A DNA stretch of 64,000 nt, taken from Alteribacter lacisalsi. Its GTDB lineage: Bacteria > Bacillota > Bacilli > Bacillales > Salisediminibacteriaceae. A model generated the notes under the pieces. It made no database searches. It saw only the letters and a program-made list of their open reading frames with translations, and was not told the DNA's origin. The translations under genes and the position numbers were made by a program. Every line of letters starts with the position of its first letter. Position 1 is the stretch's first letter. The stretch covers positions 372,001 to 436,000 of the forward strand of contig NZ_PDOF01000003.1 of assembly GCF_003226345.1 (NCBI RefSeq). The letters run 5' to 3'. This document shows positions 36,053-44,275 of this stretch, one piece after another.

Positions 36053-37537
36053 ATGGAAAAGGAGAAAAAAGACTTTAAAGAACGTATGCGGGCCTGGACG
36101 ATGCGCGAGCGGAAGAAAGCCCTGCCCCATTCGATTATTGCATTAGCTATTGTATTGCTTATTATGTTTACAGAACCGTTCTGGAACTCAGTAGATGTTC
36201 CTGAAAATACGCGCCCGGACAATGTGGAGCACAGAATTTCCATGGTCGGGGATATGATGACAGGCCGTCACGTGCAGGATGCAGCTGAGCAGGCCGGTGA
36301 GCCGCTGTCGCGGGTCTTCCGCTACACAGCGCCTTATTTTCATGAGTCGGACTACGTAACGGGGAACCTTGAGGTTCCGGTTATGGACGACAGGATGGAT
36401 GATTTTGATGATCTATTGGATGAATATGAGTTTGATAAACTGATTCACCTGTATGGCCCGCTCGGTACGATTGAAGCTCTGCAGTATGCAGGGTTTGACT
36501 CGGTTAACTTTGCGAATAACCATACGCTCGACTACGGTACTCTTTCGTTTGACCAGACGATGGAACATATGAAAGGAACCGGCATTGAGATGGTCGGAAT
36601 CGGCCACCGCCTCGGTGATGAAACCGGTGAGATCGTCGTAGAAGGCGACGAGTTCGGCGAAGATGGTTTCGAAGAGGACGGCTGGGGTGAAGAAGGTTTT
36701 GAAGATGATGAGTTCGCCCAGGACGGCGAGTCAGATGATCCTGCTGCCGGCGGTGAGGAAGACAACGGCGGTATGGAAGACGGTGACGCCGGTAATGAAG
36801 AGCCTGCCCGTGATGAGCGGACCCAGGATGAGATCATTGAAGATGAAAACATGGATGCAGCACGCATCTCTTATCATGAGCTTGAAAACGGCCCGACCAT
36901 TGCGGTGCTCGGGATTACCGATGTGTTTTATCCGAACTTTAGTGCCGGACAGAGCTACGGGGTATTTACCACGTCCTTTGTAGGTGAAGGAACGAGCAGC
37001 TCCGGTCTTGAGCTTATGCAGCAGCGGATCCGCGAGGCCGATCAGAATGCGGATATCGTGATGGTTCACGTCCACTGGGGCGAGGAGTATCAGGTCGGGT
37101 ATAACGACGAACAAGCGGCTATGGCACGAATTATGTCCCGATCCGGCGCCGATGTGATTATCGGTCACCACTCCCACGTACTTGAGGAAGTGGAGATCCT
37201 TTCCATGGAAGCCCCTGACGGCACGACAAACAGTACACTTGTGATGTACGGCCTGGGCAACTTTGTGTTTGACCAGGGCTGGACACGGACGAAGGAATCG
37301 ACCCTCGCCCAGCTTGATATTTTAGATGACGGAAGCTCCCAGGTGAGCTTTATTCCGATGAACGTAATTGACTCGACGCCGCGGGCGACGCAGGGAATTA
37401 TGAAGCCTTACCGTGACTGGCGGATGTTCCGTACGCTGCGCAAAAATCTTGACCGCGATCTGTGGCATACCGAAGACGGGCGCCTCGTTGTGGATCTTGA
37501 CGCTGCCGGCGTGCTCGACTGGGAAAGGAATGAGTAA
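36053..37537 (+). CDS. pgsA: Poly-gamma-glutamate export protein PgsA/CapA with acidic insertion
   Basis: A 494-residue protein, well over the approximately 380 of B. subtilis. One N-terminal membrane anchor (about 24-41) is followed by the CapA metallophosphatase-like domain: VGDMMTGRHV (64-73), GNLEVPV, NFANNHTLDYG (152-162), VMVHVHWGEEY, IIGHHSHVLEEVE and YGLGNFVFDQG. Between the two halves of the domain, residues about 198-268 form a very acidic insertion (mostly Asp, Glu and Gly). It acts outside the membrane in polymer synthesis or export. Confidence 0.93.
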   Translation: MEKEKKDFKERMRAWTMRERKKALPHSIIALAIVLLIMFTEPFWNSVDVPENTRPDNVEHRISMVGDMMTGRHVQDAAEQAGEPLSRVFRYTAPYFHESDYVTGNLEVPVMDDRMDDFDDLLDEYEFDKLIHLYGPLGTIEALQYAGFDSVNFANNHTLDYGTLSFDQTMEHMKGTGIEMVGIGHRLGDETGEIVVEGDEFGEDGFEEDGWGEEGFEDDEFAQDGESDDPAAGGEEDNGGMEDGDAGNEEPARDERTQDEIIEDENMDAARISYHELENGPTIAVLGITDVFYPNFSAGQSYGVFTTSFVGEGTSSSGLELMQQRIREADQNADIVMVHVHWGEEYQVGYNDEQAAMARIMSRSGADVIIGHHSHVLEEVEILSMEAPDGTTNSTLVMYGLGNFVFDQGWTRTKESTLAQLDILDDGSSQVSFIPMNVIDSTPRATQGIMKPYRDWRMFRTLRKNLDRDLWHTEDGRLVVDLDAAGVLDWERNE

Positions 37538-37543
37538 GGGGAT

Positions 37544-39499
37544 ATGACAGCATTACGGATAACCAATGTGGCTGCGATCCTGATTTTTCTTGGACTCGTG
37601 GTGTTTACGATATTTGAAGATAACATCCTGCAGATTTCCGACCCTTACGCCGACGATGATCAGGAGGAAACCCTTGAGGTGGGCACCGGTTCCGGCGGTG
37701 GCGGAGATGCAGGCTCAGGAGATGATGACGGTTCCGAAGATGGGATCGAGGAGCCTGAAGACCAGGGCTACGTTTACGGCGTGAGTGCCGGGCACCCCCT
37801 TGCAGTCGATGCGGGTATGAGTGTGCTCCGTGATGGCGGGAACGCCGTTGAAGCGGCCATTGCCGTTGCGTTTACGCTGAACGTGGTCGAACCGTTTGGT
37901 TCCGGTCTCGGCGGCGGCGGTCAGATGCTCGTTCACGAGCCTGGCGGAGAAGTAGCAAGCTATGACTATCGTGAAGCTGCGCCGACAAGCGGTGCGTGGG
38001 ATGACCGCGGTGTTGCGGTTCCCGGGCTTGTAGCAGGACTAGAAAAACTTTATCAGGACTATGGTAATGAGTTTACGTGGCCTGAACTGATTGAGGATGC
38101 TCATACCCTTGCGGCAGACGGCTTCCTCGTGGATACGATGCTGAGCGACCGGATTGACCGGGCGTCACGTTACATTATGTTCAATGATCCTCAGACTCAG
38201 GAGGAATACCTCCCTGGCGGCCGTGCGATCGAGCGTCACGAAGAGCTCGTCCAGACGCGGATGGCTGAGATGCTTGAGCGGATCGGTGAAGAAGGTGCCT
38301 CTGCTTTTTATGAAGGTGAATTTGCCCAGGCTGTGGCAGACAATACGCAGCTGTCAACGAACGATCTTCTTGAATACGACGTGAAGCAGTACGATCCGGT
38401 TGTAGGCGACTTTGGCGACTACACGGTGTACGGTGCTTCTGCTCCTTCCTCTGCGGCAACGACGATTCAGATGCTTCAGATGGCAGAAAGTCTTGATCTG
38501 CAGGAAGCGCTCGAGGGACTGAGCGATCAGTCTGACGCCGAGGCGTTCGGGAATATGAATATGAGTGACTGGGTTGACGATGGTGGCGAAGTGAAACTGG
38601 GCCATCTCGTGAACGACGAAGCGTGGCTTCCGGTTTACATTCACCTGATGACTGAGATCACGAAAGCGGCTTACAGTTCTCGTCTTGATACTGTCGGTGA
38701 CCCGGAATTTAACACCGATATGGACTTTAATGAGCCTGTGAGCATGCCGTTCACGGACGGGATCCTGGCCGATGAGGACCGGATTAATTTTGACCGTATC
38801 TCCTACGCCGATCAGTTCGATGAGCCTGCTGCGATGAATGACTCCCGTCACACGACGCACTTTGTCGTTGTGGACCAGGAAGGCCGGATGGTTTCTGCCA
38901 CCCACTCTCTCGGTGAGTTCTTCGGATCAGGTAACAACGTAAATGGTGTGTTCTTAAATAACCAGATGTACAACTTCAGCGGCAACGCGGAGTCACCGAA
39001 CGTGTATGAGCCGGGCAAACGTCCGCGTACGTTCGTATCTCCGATCATCCTGGCCAACAAGCCGGATGAAACTGCCGGTGAAATGGAAATGGCTGAGCTA
39101 GGAATCGGGTCCCCTGGCGGACGACGGATTCCGGCAATGGTTTTCCAGACGATTATGCAGTATGCCTATGGTGTACATGATGATACAGGTGAGCCGCTGA
39201 CTCTTCAGGAAGCGATCTCCCGTGGCCGTTTCTATACGGAAGGCAACCTGATTTATAACGAAACAGGCATTTCAGATGATATTCAGAACATTTTCCTTGA
39301 GGATATGGGCTATGACCTGCAGATCCGTAACTCGCCTCTCTTCTACGGCGGTATTCAGGGCCTCGGCGTTGAATACGAAAACGGTGCTGTCCAGCGAATC
39401 TTCGGCGGAGGCGACCCTCGCCGCGGCGGCGCATGGCAGCTTGGTACCGATGAAGGTGAACAGGATCAGCAGGACGGCGGGGATGATGATGTTGAATAG
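37544..39499 (+). CDS. Membrane-anchored gamma-glutamyltransferase, PgsD/CapD-like
   Basis: A 651-residue Ntn-hydrolase with an N-terminal anchor (about 9-26), an acidic Gly/Asp-rich linker (about 30-72), and the GGT fold starting GHPLAVDAGMSVLRDGGNAVEAA. The self-processing catalytic Thr is Thr437 in RHTTHFVVVD; GSPGGRRIPAMV completes the substrate site. In B. anthracis CapD cleaves poly-gamma-glutamate and links it to peptidoglycan; related enzymes only release or degrade it. Being last in the operon after pgsA supports one of these roles. RBS AAGGGG is close to the ATG. Confidence 0.92.
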   Translation: MTALRITNVAAILIFLGLVVFTIFEDNILQISDPYADDDQEETLEVGTGSGGGGDAGSGDDDGSEDGIEEPEDQGYVYGVSAGHPLAVDAGMSVLRDGGNAVEAAIAVAFTLNVVEPFGSGLGGGGQMLVHEPGGEVASYDYREAAPTSGAWDDRGVAVPGLVAGLEKLYQDYGNEFTWPELIEDAHTLAADGFLVDTMLSDRIDRASRYIMFNDPQTQEEYLPGGRAIERHEELVQTRMAEMLERIGEEGASAFYEGEFAQAVADNTQLSTNDLLEYDVKQYDPVVGDFGDYTVYGASAPSSAATTIQMLQMAESLDLQEALEGLSDQSDAEAFGNMNMSDWVDDGGEVKLGHLVNDEAWLPVYIHLMTEITKAAYSSRLDTVGDPEFNTDMDFNEPVSMPFTDGILADEDRINFDRISYADQFDEPAAMNDSRHTTHFVVVDQEGRMVSATHSLGEFFGSGNNVNGVFLNNQMYNFSGNAESPNVYEPGKRPRTFVSPIILANKPDETAGEMEMAELGIGSPGGRRIPAMVFQTIMQYAYGVHDDTGEPLTLQEAISRGRFYTEGNLIYNETGISDDIQNIFLEDMGYDLQIRNSPLFYGGIQGLGVEYENGAVQRIFGGGDPRRGGAWQLGTDEGEQDQQDGGDDDVE

Positions 39500-39546
39500 G
39501 TTTTGAATTGTCTTTTGATGAGTTTTGAGTAATTTGAGTGAGAGGG

Positions 39547-39565
39547 CCTCCCCGGTTTGGGGAGG
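39547..39565 (+). terminator. Intrinsic terminator of the pgsBCA-ggt operon
   Basis: CCTCCCC pairs with GGGGAGG around GGTTT, followed by TTCTTTTTT. Confidence 0.9.
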
Positions 39566-39591
39566 TTCTTTTTTGGGGGTTTTGCGATAGT

Positions 39592-39628
39592 GAAAACGCC
39601 CCCTTCATTTAATCAAGGGGGCGTTTTC
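39592..39628. terminator. Bidirectional terminator
   Basis: Perfect 14-bp arms GAAAACGCCCCCTT and AAGGGGGCGTTTTC with a 9-base loop. A and T tracts on both sides allow termination of the pgs transcript and of the convergent small genes. Confidence 0.9.
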
Positions 39629-39655
39629 CTGCTGTAATTGTTGTTTGTACTTTCT

Positions 39656-39841
39656 TCATTTTTTAAATGGGATCTTATTGTATATTTCTTTGAGGAAAGG
39701 ATCCTGGCTCTTCTTATAACATTTCTGTTCGACGATTTTTCTAATCTGTTCATTGTCCGGCTCTAAGTGGGCAGCCCTGCTCGTGCTCGCTGTTTTAAAC
39801 TTAATCATTTCGCCGTCAATAAACTTATATGCTAAGGGCAA
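39656..39841 (-). CDS. Small hypothetical protein, paralogue of the next small gene
   Basis: About 61 residues from TTG 39841, with AAAGGAG at 8-base spacing. I do not recognise a family. Its C-terminal half (IRKIVEQKCYKKSQDPFLKEIYNK) resembles that of the gene immediately upstream (IRDVVMAKGYKTQTDPLFRKRF), so the two look like a diverged tandem duplication. It is basic and soluble-looking. Reads toward the pgs operon and stops before the shared terminator. Confidence 0.65.
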   Translation of the reverse strand: MPLAYKFIDGEMIKFKTASTSRAAHLEPDNEQIRKIVEQKCYKKSQDPFLKEIYNKIPFKK

Positions 39842-39901
39842 GCTAATCACTCCTTTATGATTACCTTGCCCTATGGTATGCAATATCTTGTTTGTTTAGG
39901 T

Positions 39902-40135
39902 TTATTTACGAGTAAATCTTTTTCTGAATAGTGGATCTGTCTGGGTTTTATAGCCTTTCGCCATAACTACATCGCGAATCCTGGCCTCATCAATTTCGAT
40001 GTTGGAAGTAACGTTTCTGGATGTAACAATTCCCTCTGACCCGTCTTTCTTCACACCATAGCGGATTCTTCCACGACTTGGTTTACGGCTTTCTGAAACA
40101 GCGGAAGTTTCGAGTGTGCTTTTCTGGTCAGCCAT
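39902..40135 (-). CDS. Small hypothetical basic protein
   Basis: A 77-residue protein with a Ser/Lys/Arg-rich N-terminus and the C-terminal motif IRDVVMAKGYKTQTDP shared with the downstream small gene. Function unknown. A GGAAGGTGAACC sequence before ATG serves as RBS. It lies 60 bases from its paralogue on the same strand. Confidence 0.65.
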   Translation of the reverse strand: MADQKSTLETSAVSESRKPSRGRIRYGVKKDGSEGIVTSRNVTSNIEIDEARIRDVVMAKGYKTQTDPLFRKRFTRK

Positions 40136-40188
40136 GGTTCACCTTCCTCCCCAATTATGAGTGTAACAAAATCATACCATTCGCCAAT

Positions 40189-41118
40189 TTATCTCTCAAG
40201 TTCCAAGCCGTTACGCTTTGTCCACATTCGGATTATATTGTATTCGGTTAAGACTTGAACAATTGAGAATATGTTTTTAAAGAAATCAAGGTCCTGTTCC
40301 TGGAAATTGAAGTCTTCAGTATGAATACTCACAAGGGCGAACTCATCCGTAGTACTGAACATGTTCGTTTTAAACGCGATTGTTCCTTTGTAGACTGAAT
40401 CAGTACCAGTTAAAAGGACGTTATGGCATGCTTCTTTAATCGAAACCGGCTGTCTGTCGACCTGCTCTTTCAACTCTTCCTCTGAATACTCGTTCGTAGC
40501 AGAAACAAAGTATCTTAATTCATAATTCGACTGCCCATAAGAGTAACCCTTCTGAATTGTTCTAAGAACGTATGTAAGCAGCTGTATTACGTCAATAACG
40601 TATTCAATACTTTCATTACCATCTTGATCTTCAACACGATTCTCAATAATAAAATTTGGAATATTTTTATTTATTGATACTTGATCCAGCAGGATCGTTC
40701 TTACCGCCTCTTGCAACGAATATACCTCACTTACTTTCGTATACTTCTGTTCGACTTGTGCAGCAAACTCCGCTGAAGCCCCGAACAAAGAAAACTTTCT
40801 TAGATCTTTATCAGAGAAAGGCAGCCTTGCAATCATCCAAACCAATATTAATATAAGGAATATTGAGACAATTAAGAGCGTATGTGCAATCGCTTGGTTT
40901 TGTAAAATAAAATCTAATATTGCCTGATCTGCTATTTTTCCGGGCCTTAAAAGCTCTGGTATATTAATTAATAATGTGATTATTACTGTAAATACCATTA
41001 ATCCTGGAATGATAAACTGGACAGTAGACTCGTTTAAGTACTTCGTACGCCAGATAAATGGGACAACGATGAGACATAAAATGATTATAATCAAAATCCA
41101 AGCAAGATCAGATGGCAT
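40189..41118 (-). CDS. Membrane protein with four N-terminal helices and a GAF-like cytoplasmic domain
   Basis: A 309-residue protein. Hydrophobic segments lie at about 5-22, 33-52, 68-75 and 78-100, followed by a soluble domain from about 120 to the end with alternating strands and helices (FVSATNEYSEEELKEQ, FALVSIHTEDFNFQEQDLDFFKNIFSIVQVL) that looks like a degenerate GAF sensor. I recognise no named family and no output domain, so it could be a sensor subunit. It starts 5 bases after the lipoprotein gene stop region and is probably cotranscribed with it. Confidence 0.6.
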   Translation of the reverse strand: MPSDLAWILIIIILCLIVVPFIWRTKYLNESTVQFIIPGLMVFTVIITLLINIPELLRPGKIADQAILDFILQNQAIAHTLLIVSIFLILILVWMIARLPFSDKDLRKFSLFGASAEFAAQVEQKYTKVSEVYSLQEAVRTILLDQVSINKNIPNFIIENRVEDQDGNESIEYVIDVIQLLTYVLRTIQKGYSYGQSNYELRYFVSATNEYSEEELKEQVDRQPVSIKEACHNVLLTGTDSVYKGTIAFKTNMFSTTDEFALVSIHTEDFNFQEQDLDFFKNIFSIVQVLTEYNIIRMWTKRNGLELER

Positions 41119-41123
41119 ATACT

Positions 41124-41510
41124 CTACCCCTCTTCCTCAATCAGACTGATATTATTCGGATATCTCACAGGCGGAGCCGTGTCTGCCTCTTCATCAGGGC
41201 CGGTGAGTTCTACGTAATTGCCTCTATCAAATTGATCATAGGTGGTCTCGTCGGTTCGGTAATAAGCCAGATCCAGATTCTCGTCCTCGCTTACATGGAG
41301 CACGTTGCCTGTATGAACCCCTTCGGTATCGTGATCGCCTTCAAGGACTAAAAATTCGTAGGTCAATTCGCCATGTTCGTTTATGATGTTTTTCTCGATG
41401 ATGGTACCCTGCCAGTTCACTGTGCTGCTCGCCTCTTCCGTGGAATTGAGACAGCCTTGCTGCAGAACGGCGAGAATCAGGACCGGGATGATCGTGAATA
41501 GTACTCGCAT
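41124..41510 (-). CDS. Small acidic lipoprotein
   Basis: 128 residues from ATG 41510, with GGGAGGGAAG upstream. A signal peptide ends in the lipobox LQQGC (Cys20), and the mature part is an acidic beta-rich domain (VNWQGTIIEKNI, LHVSEDENLDLAYYR, YVELTGPDEEAD) that resembles small OB-like lipoproteins of Bacillus such as DUF3221-type proteins. Function unknown. Reading frames further upstream overlap vanZ and are not needed. Confidence 0.7.
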   Translation of the reverse strand: MRVLFTIIPVLILAVLQQGCLNSTEEASSTVNWQGTIIEKNIINEHGELTYEFLVLEGDHDTEGVHTGNVLHVSEDENLDLAYYRTDETTYDQFDRGNYVELTGPDEEADTAPPVRYPNNISLIEEEG

Positions 41511-41562
41511 TCGATACTTCCCTCCCCTTTTGCTGTGTAAGTCGTGATGCCGTTGGTGCGGG

Positions 41563-42078
41563 TTACGGATTTCTTTTCCATTTGTTTCTGCGTTCAATGA
41601 GCACCCAGATGAGGATGCCGATCGCGCCGCCGGCCATATCGAGGAGTACGTCTTCAACCATACCGCTCCGTCCGGGATGAAAATGATGGCGGACTTCATC
41701 GTAGGCCGCGTAGGCGGTGATAAAAGCGATGGCGGCGACGGCAGCTTCGGGGATGCGTCTGATCCACAGCCGGGCGACGCGGTACGCGAGTATGGCGAGT
41801 ACAAGATAGACGAGAACGTGTGCGCCTTTTCGAAGGAAGAATTCCACAAACTGTTCGGTTGTGCGGGTTTCGAGTGAGACAACGCTGGTGCCGTAGTAAA
41901 AGCTCACCCAGCCGAACATGTTCTCGACCCAGTTTAAGTTGAGGGCGCTGAGCGGCGAGTCGAGGCTCTGGTCGCCTGCGGGCATGGATGAGGCGTACTG
42001 AATCATGCCTATCCAGGCGAGAAACGGGACGTAATGGCTGAGCAGGTGATTCGGATAGTTCTTGTGCCAGTTGGACAT
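41563..42078 (-). CDS. VanZ-family membrane protein
   Basis: A 171-residue protein with about four membrane segments and the VanZ signature DEVRHHFHPGRSGMVEDVLLDMAGG (about 130-154). VanZ-like proteins are widespread and of unclear function; the founding member gives low-level teicoplanin resistance. RBS GGAGCACC is near the ATG. It stands first in a short minus-strand group with the lipoprotein and membrane protein. Confidence 0.82.
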   Translation of the reverse strand: MSNWHKNYPNHLLSHYVPFLAWIGMIQYASSMPAGDQSLDSPLSALNLNWVENMFGWVSFYYGTSVVSLETRTTEQFVEFFLRKGAHVLVYLVLAILAYRVARLWIRRIPEAAVAAIAFITAYAAYDEVRHHFHPGRSGMVEDVLLDMAGGAIGILIWVLIERRNKWKRNP

Positions 42079-42390
42079 GGTGTGTGGTGCTCCTTTATTT
42101 GGTGGTGGTTATGTTTGGGTGGGGTTTGGGTTTGGGATTTTAGGTTTTGCTGGATGCAGTTGGGTAATCAGGGTTTTAGTTTAAGGTCTGCGTTTAGGTT
42201 TAGCTGCGTGCAGTTAGATGGCTCGATGGGGTCTATTATATAGGAGAATTGGGTGTTTGTGGGAATTATCTGTGATTTCTTCAGGATTCGAGTGAGATTC
42301 GTGGGGATTTGCAGGTTAAATAAACGTTTGTTTAAGGTGCGAGTGGTGTCTGGTGGTAAGGGATTGTGGAGATTATGGAACTGGATGTTG
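42079..42390. other. Gene-free region with strong G+T strand bias
   Basis: The plus strand is almost free of C for about 170 bases (runs such as GGTGGTGGTTATGTTTGGG and GGGTTTGGGTTTGGGATTT), then continues G/T-rich. Several GGG tracts could form a G-quadruplex on this strand. No supported gene. Confidence 0.6.
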
Positions 42391-42394
42391 CATT

Positions 42395-42510
42395 AGAGGT
42401 CTTAGTTTTTGTTTAGAGGTCTTAGATAAGCCTTTAAGGGTCTTAGTTTTTGTTTAGAGGTCTTAGATAAGTCTTTAACGGTCTTAAATTTTTTTTAGGG
42501 GTTTTAGAAG
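42395..42510 (+). repeat. Array A1: six tandem 20-21-bp units (family A)
   Basis: Core TTTARRGGTCTTAG. The GGT of successive units falls at 42398, 42418, 42439, 42459, 42480 and 42500, spacings 20, 21, 20, 21, 20. The last two units run into the 3' end of the NERD-domain gene. Units contain the ATAAG/CTTA inverted motifs seen also in arrays A2 and A3. Confidence 0.9.
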
Positions 42511-43521
42511 TTCTGGTGCTGCGAAGAGAGGGCTGAGATTATACGTCTTTCCTCTCCCCCTCCCCTCGGAAGGTAAATGGAGCTTCTTAAGTATGCTTGT
42601 TGCAGTGTGGGGTTCGAGTTTTAAAAAGTCGGCGAATGTTTTGTGTGTAACTGTGTTTCCCAATAGGAGCCAGTAGTCTTTAAGGGCATACATGACAACA
42701 TCCTTCGTGTTGAATCTGGTTTCACATTTATGGCATCTCCAGCCTCTCGGTCCCCGGAGGAGCTGCTGCCAAGGGCATGTGTGGCAGAACACACCTTTGT
42801 TTAGATCGTTGATAGTGAGCTGATATTTTTTCATCAAATTTGGGATGAAGGGGGTATGATCATTGAGGATCCGGGCGTCTATACGATTTTGTTCATCAGA
42901 GGTAATAGCTTCGTCAGGGTAATTTTTCAGCACTCTCTGAAGTCTTGATTCAATGTGGGATCTCCTGACCACGCGGTGCTTGTGGCGGAAGTCTTCGCTG
43001 AAGAGGATTTTGGGTTTGTCGTTTGCCATGACAGCAAGGTACTCGATGGGGATTGGCGGAAGGCGGTTTGTGCGAAGCCAAATATGGAGCTTGGATTTCT
43101 GTCGTCTGGCCTGTTCTACTGGGCAGTTGTAGGTTTTTTCCGTGTACTCCTCTTTTGTCTCATCCCATCTTTCCTGGATGAGCTGTTCGGAGTCGCCTTT
43201 GAAATAGAGAGAGGTGCCGCCGTTGTTTTTAATTTCAAGGATAATGGCAAGGTGACGTGAGACGAGGAGTGTATCGATCTGCACATAGTCGGCTGGTCTG
43301 TAGGGGAGGCGCGGATTGCAGTAGATGTAAAAAGGCGGAATGTCGGCGGTTTCGATGTGAAATTCGGTGTTTACTTCTCCCTTATGACCTGAGACTGTCA
43401 TGCGGTGCTGGGTAATGACGTCGGCTTTTTTGGGGTGGCGATCGGGCAGTCGTCTTATGAGAGCTTCTTCAGCGAGGAGATCGAGTGGTTTGGTGCGCGG
43501 CATCCGAATGATCATTGTCAT
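42484..43521 (-). CDS. NERD-domain nuclease-like protein 1 with zinc ribbon and HTH-like tail
   Basis: A 345-residue protein. The N-terminal NERD (nuclease-related) domain has the restriction-endonuclease-fold core: HKGEVNTEF, YVQIDTLLV (Asp) and LAIILEIKNN (E-x-K). A zinc ribbon C-X2-C-X13-C-X2-C follows at about 246-266, then a segment resembling a helix-turn-helix (THKTFADFLKLEPHTATSILKKLHL). NERD proteins are presumed DNA-processing enzymes but are poorly characterised. It is a diverged paralogue of the protein at 59.6 kb. Its 3' end overlaps array A1. RBS AAAGGAT. Confidence 0.82.
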   Translation of the reverse strand: MTMIIRMPRTKPLDLLAEEALIRRLPDRHPKKADVITQHRMTVSGHKGEVNTEFHIETADIPPFYIYCNPRLPYRPADYVQIDTLLVSRHLAIILEIKNNGGTSLYFKGDSEQLIQERWDETKEEYTEKTYNCPVEQARRQKSKLHIWLRTNRLPPIPIEYLAVMANDKPKILFSEDFRHKHRVVRRSHIESRLQRVLKNYPDEAITSDEQNRIDARILNDHTPFIPNLMKKYQLTINDLNKGVFCHTCPWQQLLRGPRGWRCHKCETRFNTKDVVMYALKDYWLLLGNTVTHKTFADFLKLEPHTATSILKKLHLPSEGRGRGKTYNLSPLFAAPELLKPLKKI

Positions 43522-43605
43522 GGAGAGGCATCCTTTCGTGCGGAGAGTTTACTGAGGGTTGCTTTTATTTTACATGAAGTGGTCGGGACTTTGTACAAAA
43601 AAAAG

Positions 43606-43629
43606 AAACCGCTATCGGCGTGGCGGTTT
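43606..43629 (-). terminator. Intrinsic terminator of the gas vesicle operon
   Basis: On the minus strand AAACCGC pairs with GCGGTTT, followed by CTTTTTTTT. The last gene of the operon stops inside this hairpin. Confidence 0.85.
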
Positions 43630-43812
43630 ACGGGATTGAGGCAGGCCGGTTCTGGCGCGGAAAACGTAATCGGTTTTGAGGATCCCTTTTTTCCCGCGCC
43701 CGGCAGGGTTACTGATTTCTTTTTCCTCGGTGCGTGCGACTGTAGACTGGTCACTGTGCTCCAGATCTTTAATGAGCCGGGCGAGATCATTGAAAAAATC
43801 TTTTTTGTTCAT
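43612..43812 (-). CDS. Small basic protein at the end of the gas vesicle operon
   Basis: A 66-residue protein of unknown function. Evidence that it is real: a perfect AAAGGAGGT six bases before ATG, same strand and 94 bases after gvpJ, and a terminator overlapping its stop. The N-terminus (DFFNDLARLIKDLEHSD) is an amphipathic helix; the C-terminus is very basic (RARTGLPQSRKPPRR). B. megaterium has gvpT and gvpU at this position, but I see no similarity to them. Confidence 0.65.
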   Translation of the reverse strand: MNKKDFFNDLARLIKDLEHSDQSTVARTEEKEISNPAGRGKKGILKTDYVFRARTGLPQSRKPPRR

Positions 43813-43905
43813 GGCGGACCTCCTTTCTTTTTGGCGGCTGGGTTGCTTCGGGGTGGTTCAGCTAACCGGCAAGGCATTTAGGAAATGTATGCCGGGTTAA
43901 TATGA

Positions 43906-44226
43906 TTACTCTGCATCTGAGCTTATTTTCTTCACTTTTTCCTCCAGTTCCTCGAGCTGTTCGCGGAGGTAGTCGTTCTCCTGCTTGAGATCGGTGGCTT
44001 TGGAGGAGTAGTGTGGGTCGGTTTCCCACCAGTCCATGCCGATTTCCTTGGCTTTGTCCACGGATGCGATGAGGAGTCTGATTTTGATTGTAAGGAGTTC
44101 CACATCGGCGATGTTGATTTTAATGTCGCCGGCGATAACGACGCCTTTGTCGAGAACGGTTTCGAGTACGTCGACGAGGCTGTTGGAGTTGGTGGACTGT
44201 TTGATTTCATTTCTATCTCGTTCCAT
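43906..44226 (-). CDS. gvpJ: Gas vesicle protein GvpJ
   Basis: A 106-residue GvpA/J-family protein. The N-terminal part NSLVDVLETVLDKGVVIAGDIKINIADVELLTIKIRLLIASVDKA is the shared vesicle-wall fold, followed by DWWETDP and a C-terminal coiled coil (QENDYLREQLEELEEKVKK). It is a minor component thought to seed assembly. RBS AAGGAGAG. It follows gvpK by 49 bases. Confidence 0.93.
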   Translation of the reverse strand: MERDRNEIKQSTNSNSLVDVLETVLDKGVVIAGDIKINIADVELLTIKIRLLIASVDKAKEIGMDWWETDPHYSSKATDLKQENDYLREQLEELEEKVKKISSDAE

Positions 44227-44275
44227 GGGGTGTTCACTCTCCTTAGTGTATGCGGCTGGATCGTGCAGGTTGCTT

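Noticed and set aside
41124-41882. A 252-codon version of the lipoprotein gene
   Set aside because: The upstream part lies antisense-free but inside vanZ in another frame, and the lipoprotein signal peptide begins at 41510 with its own RBS.
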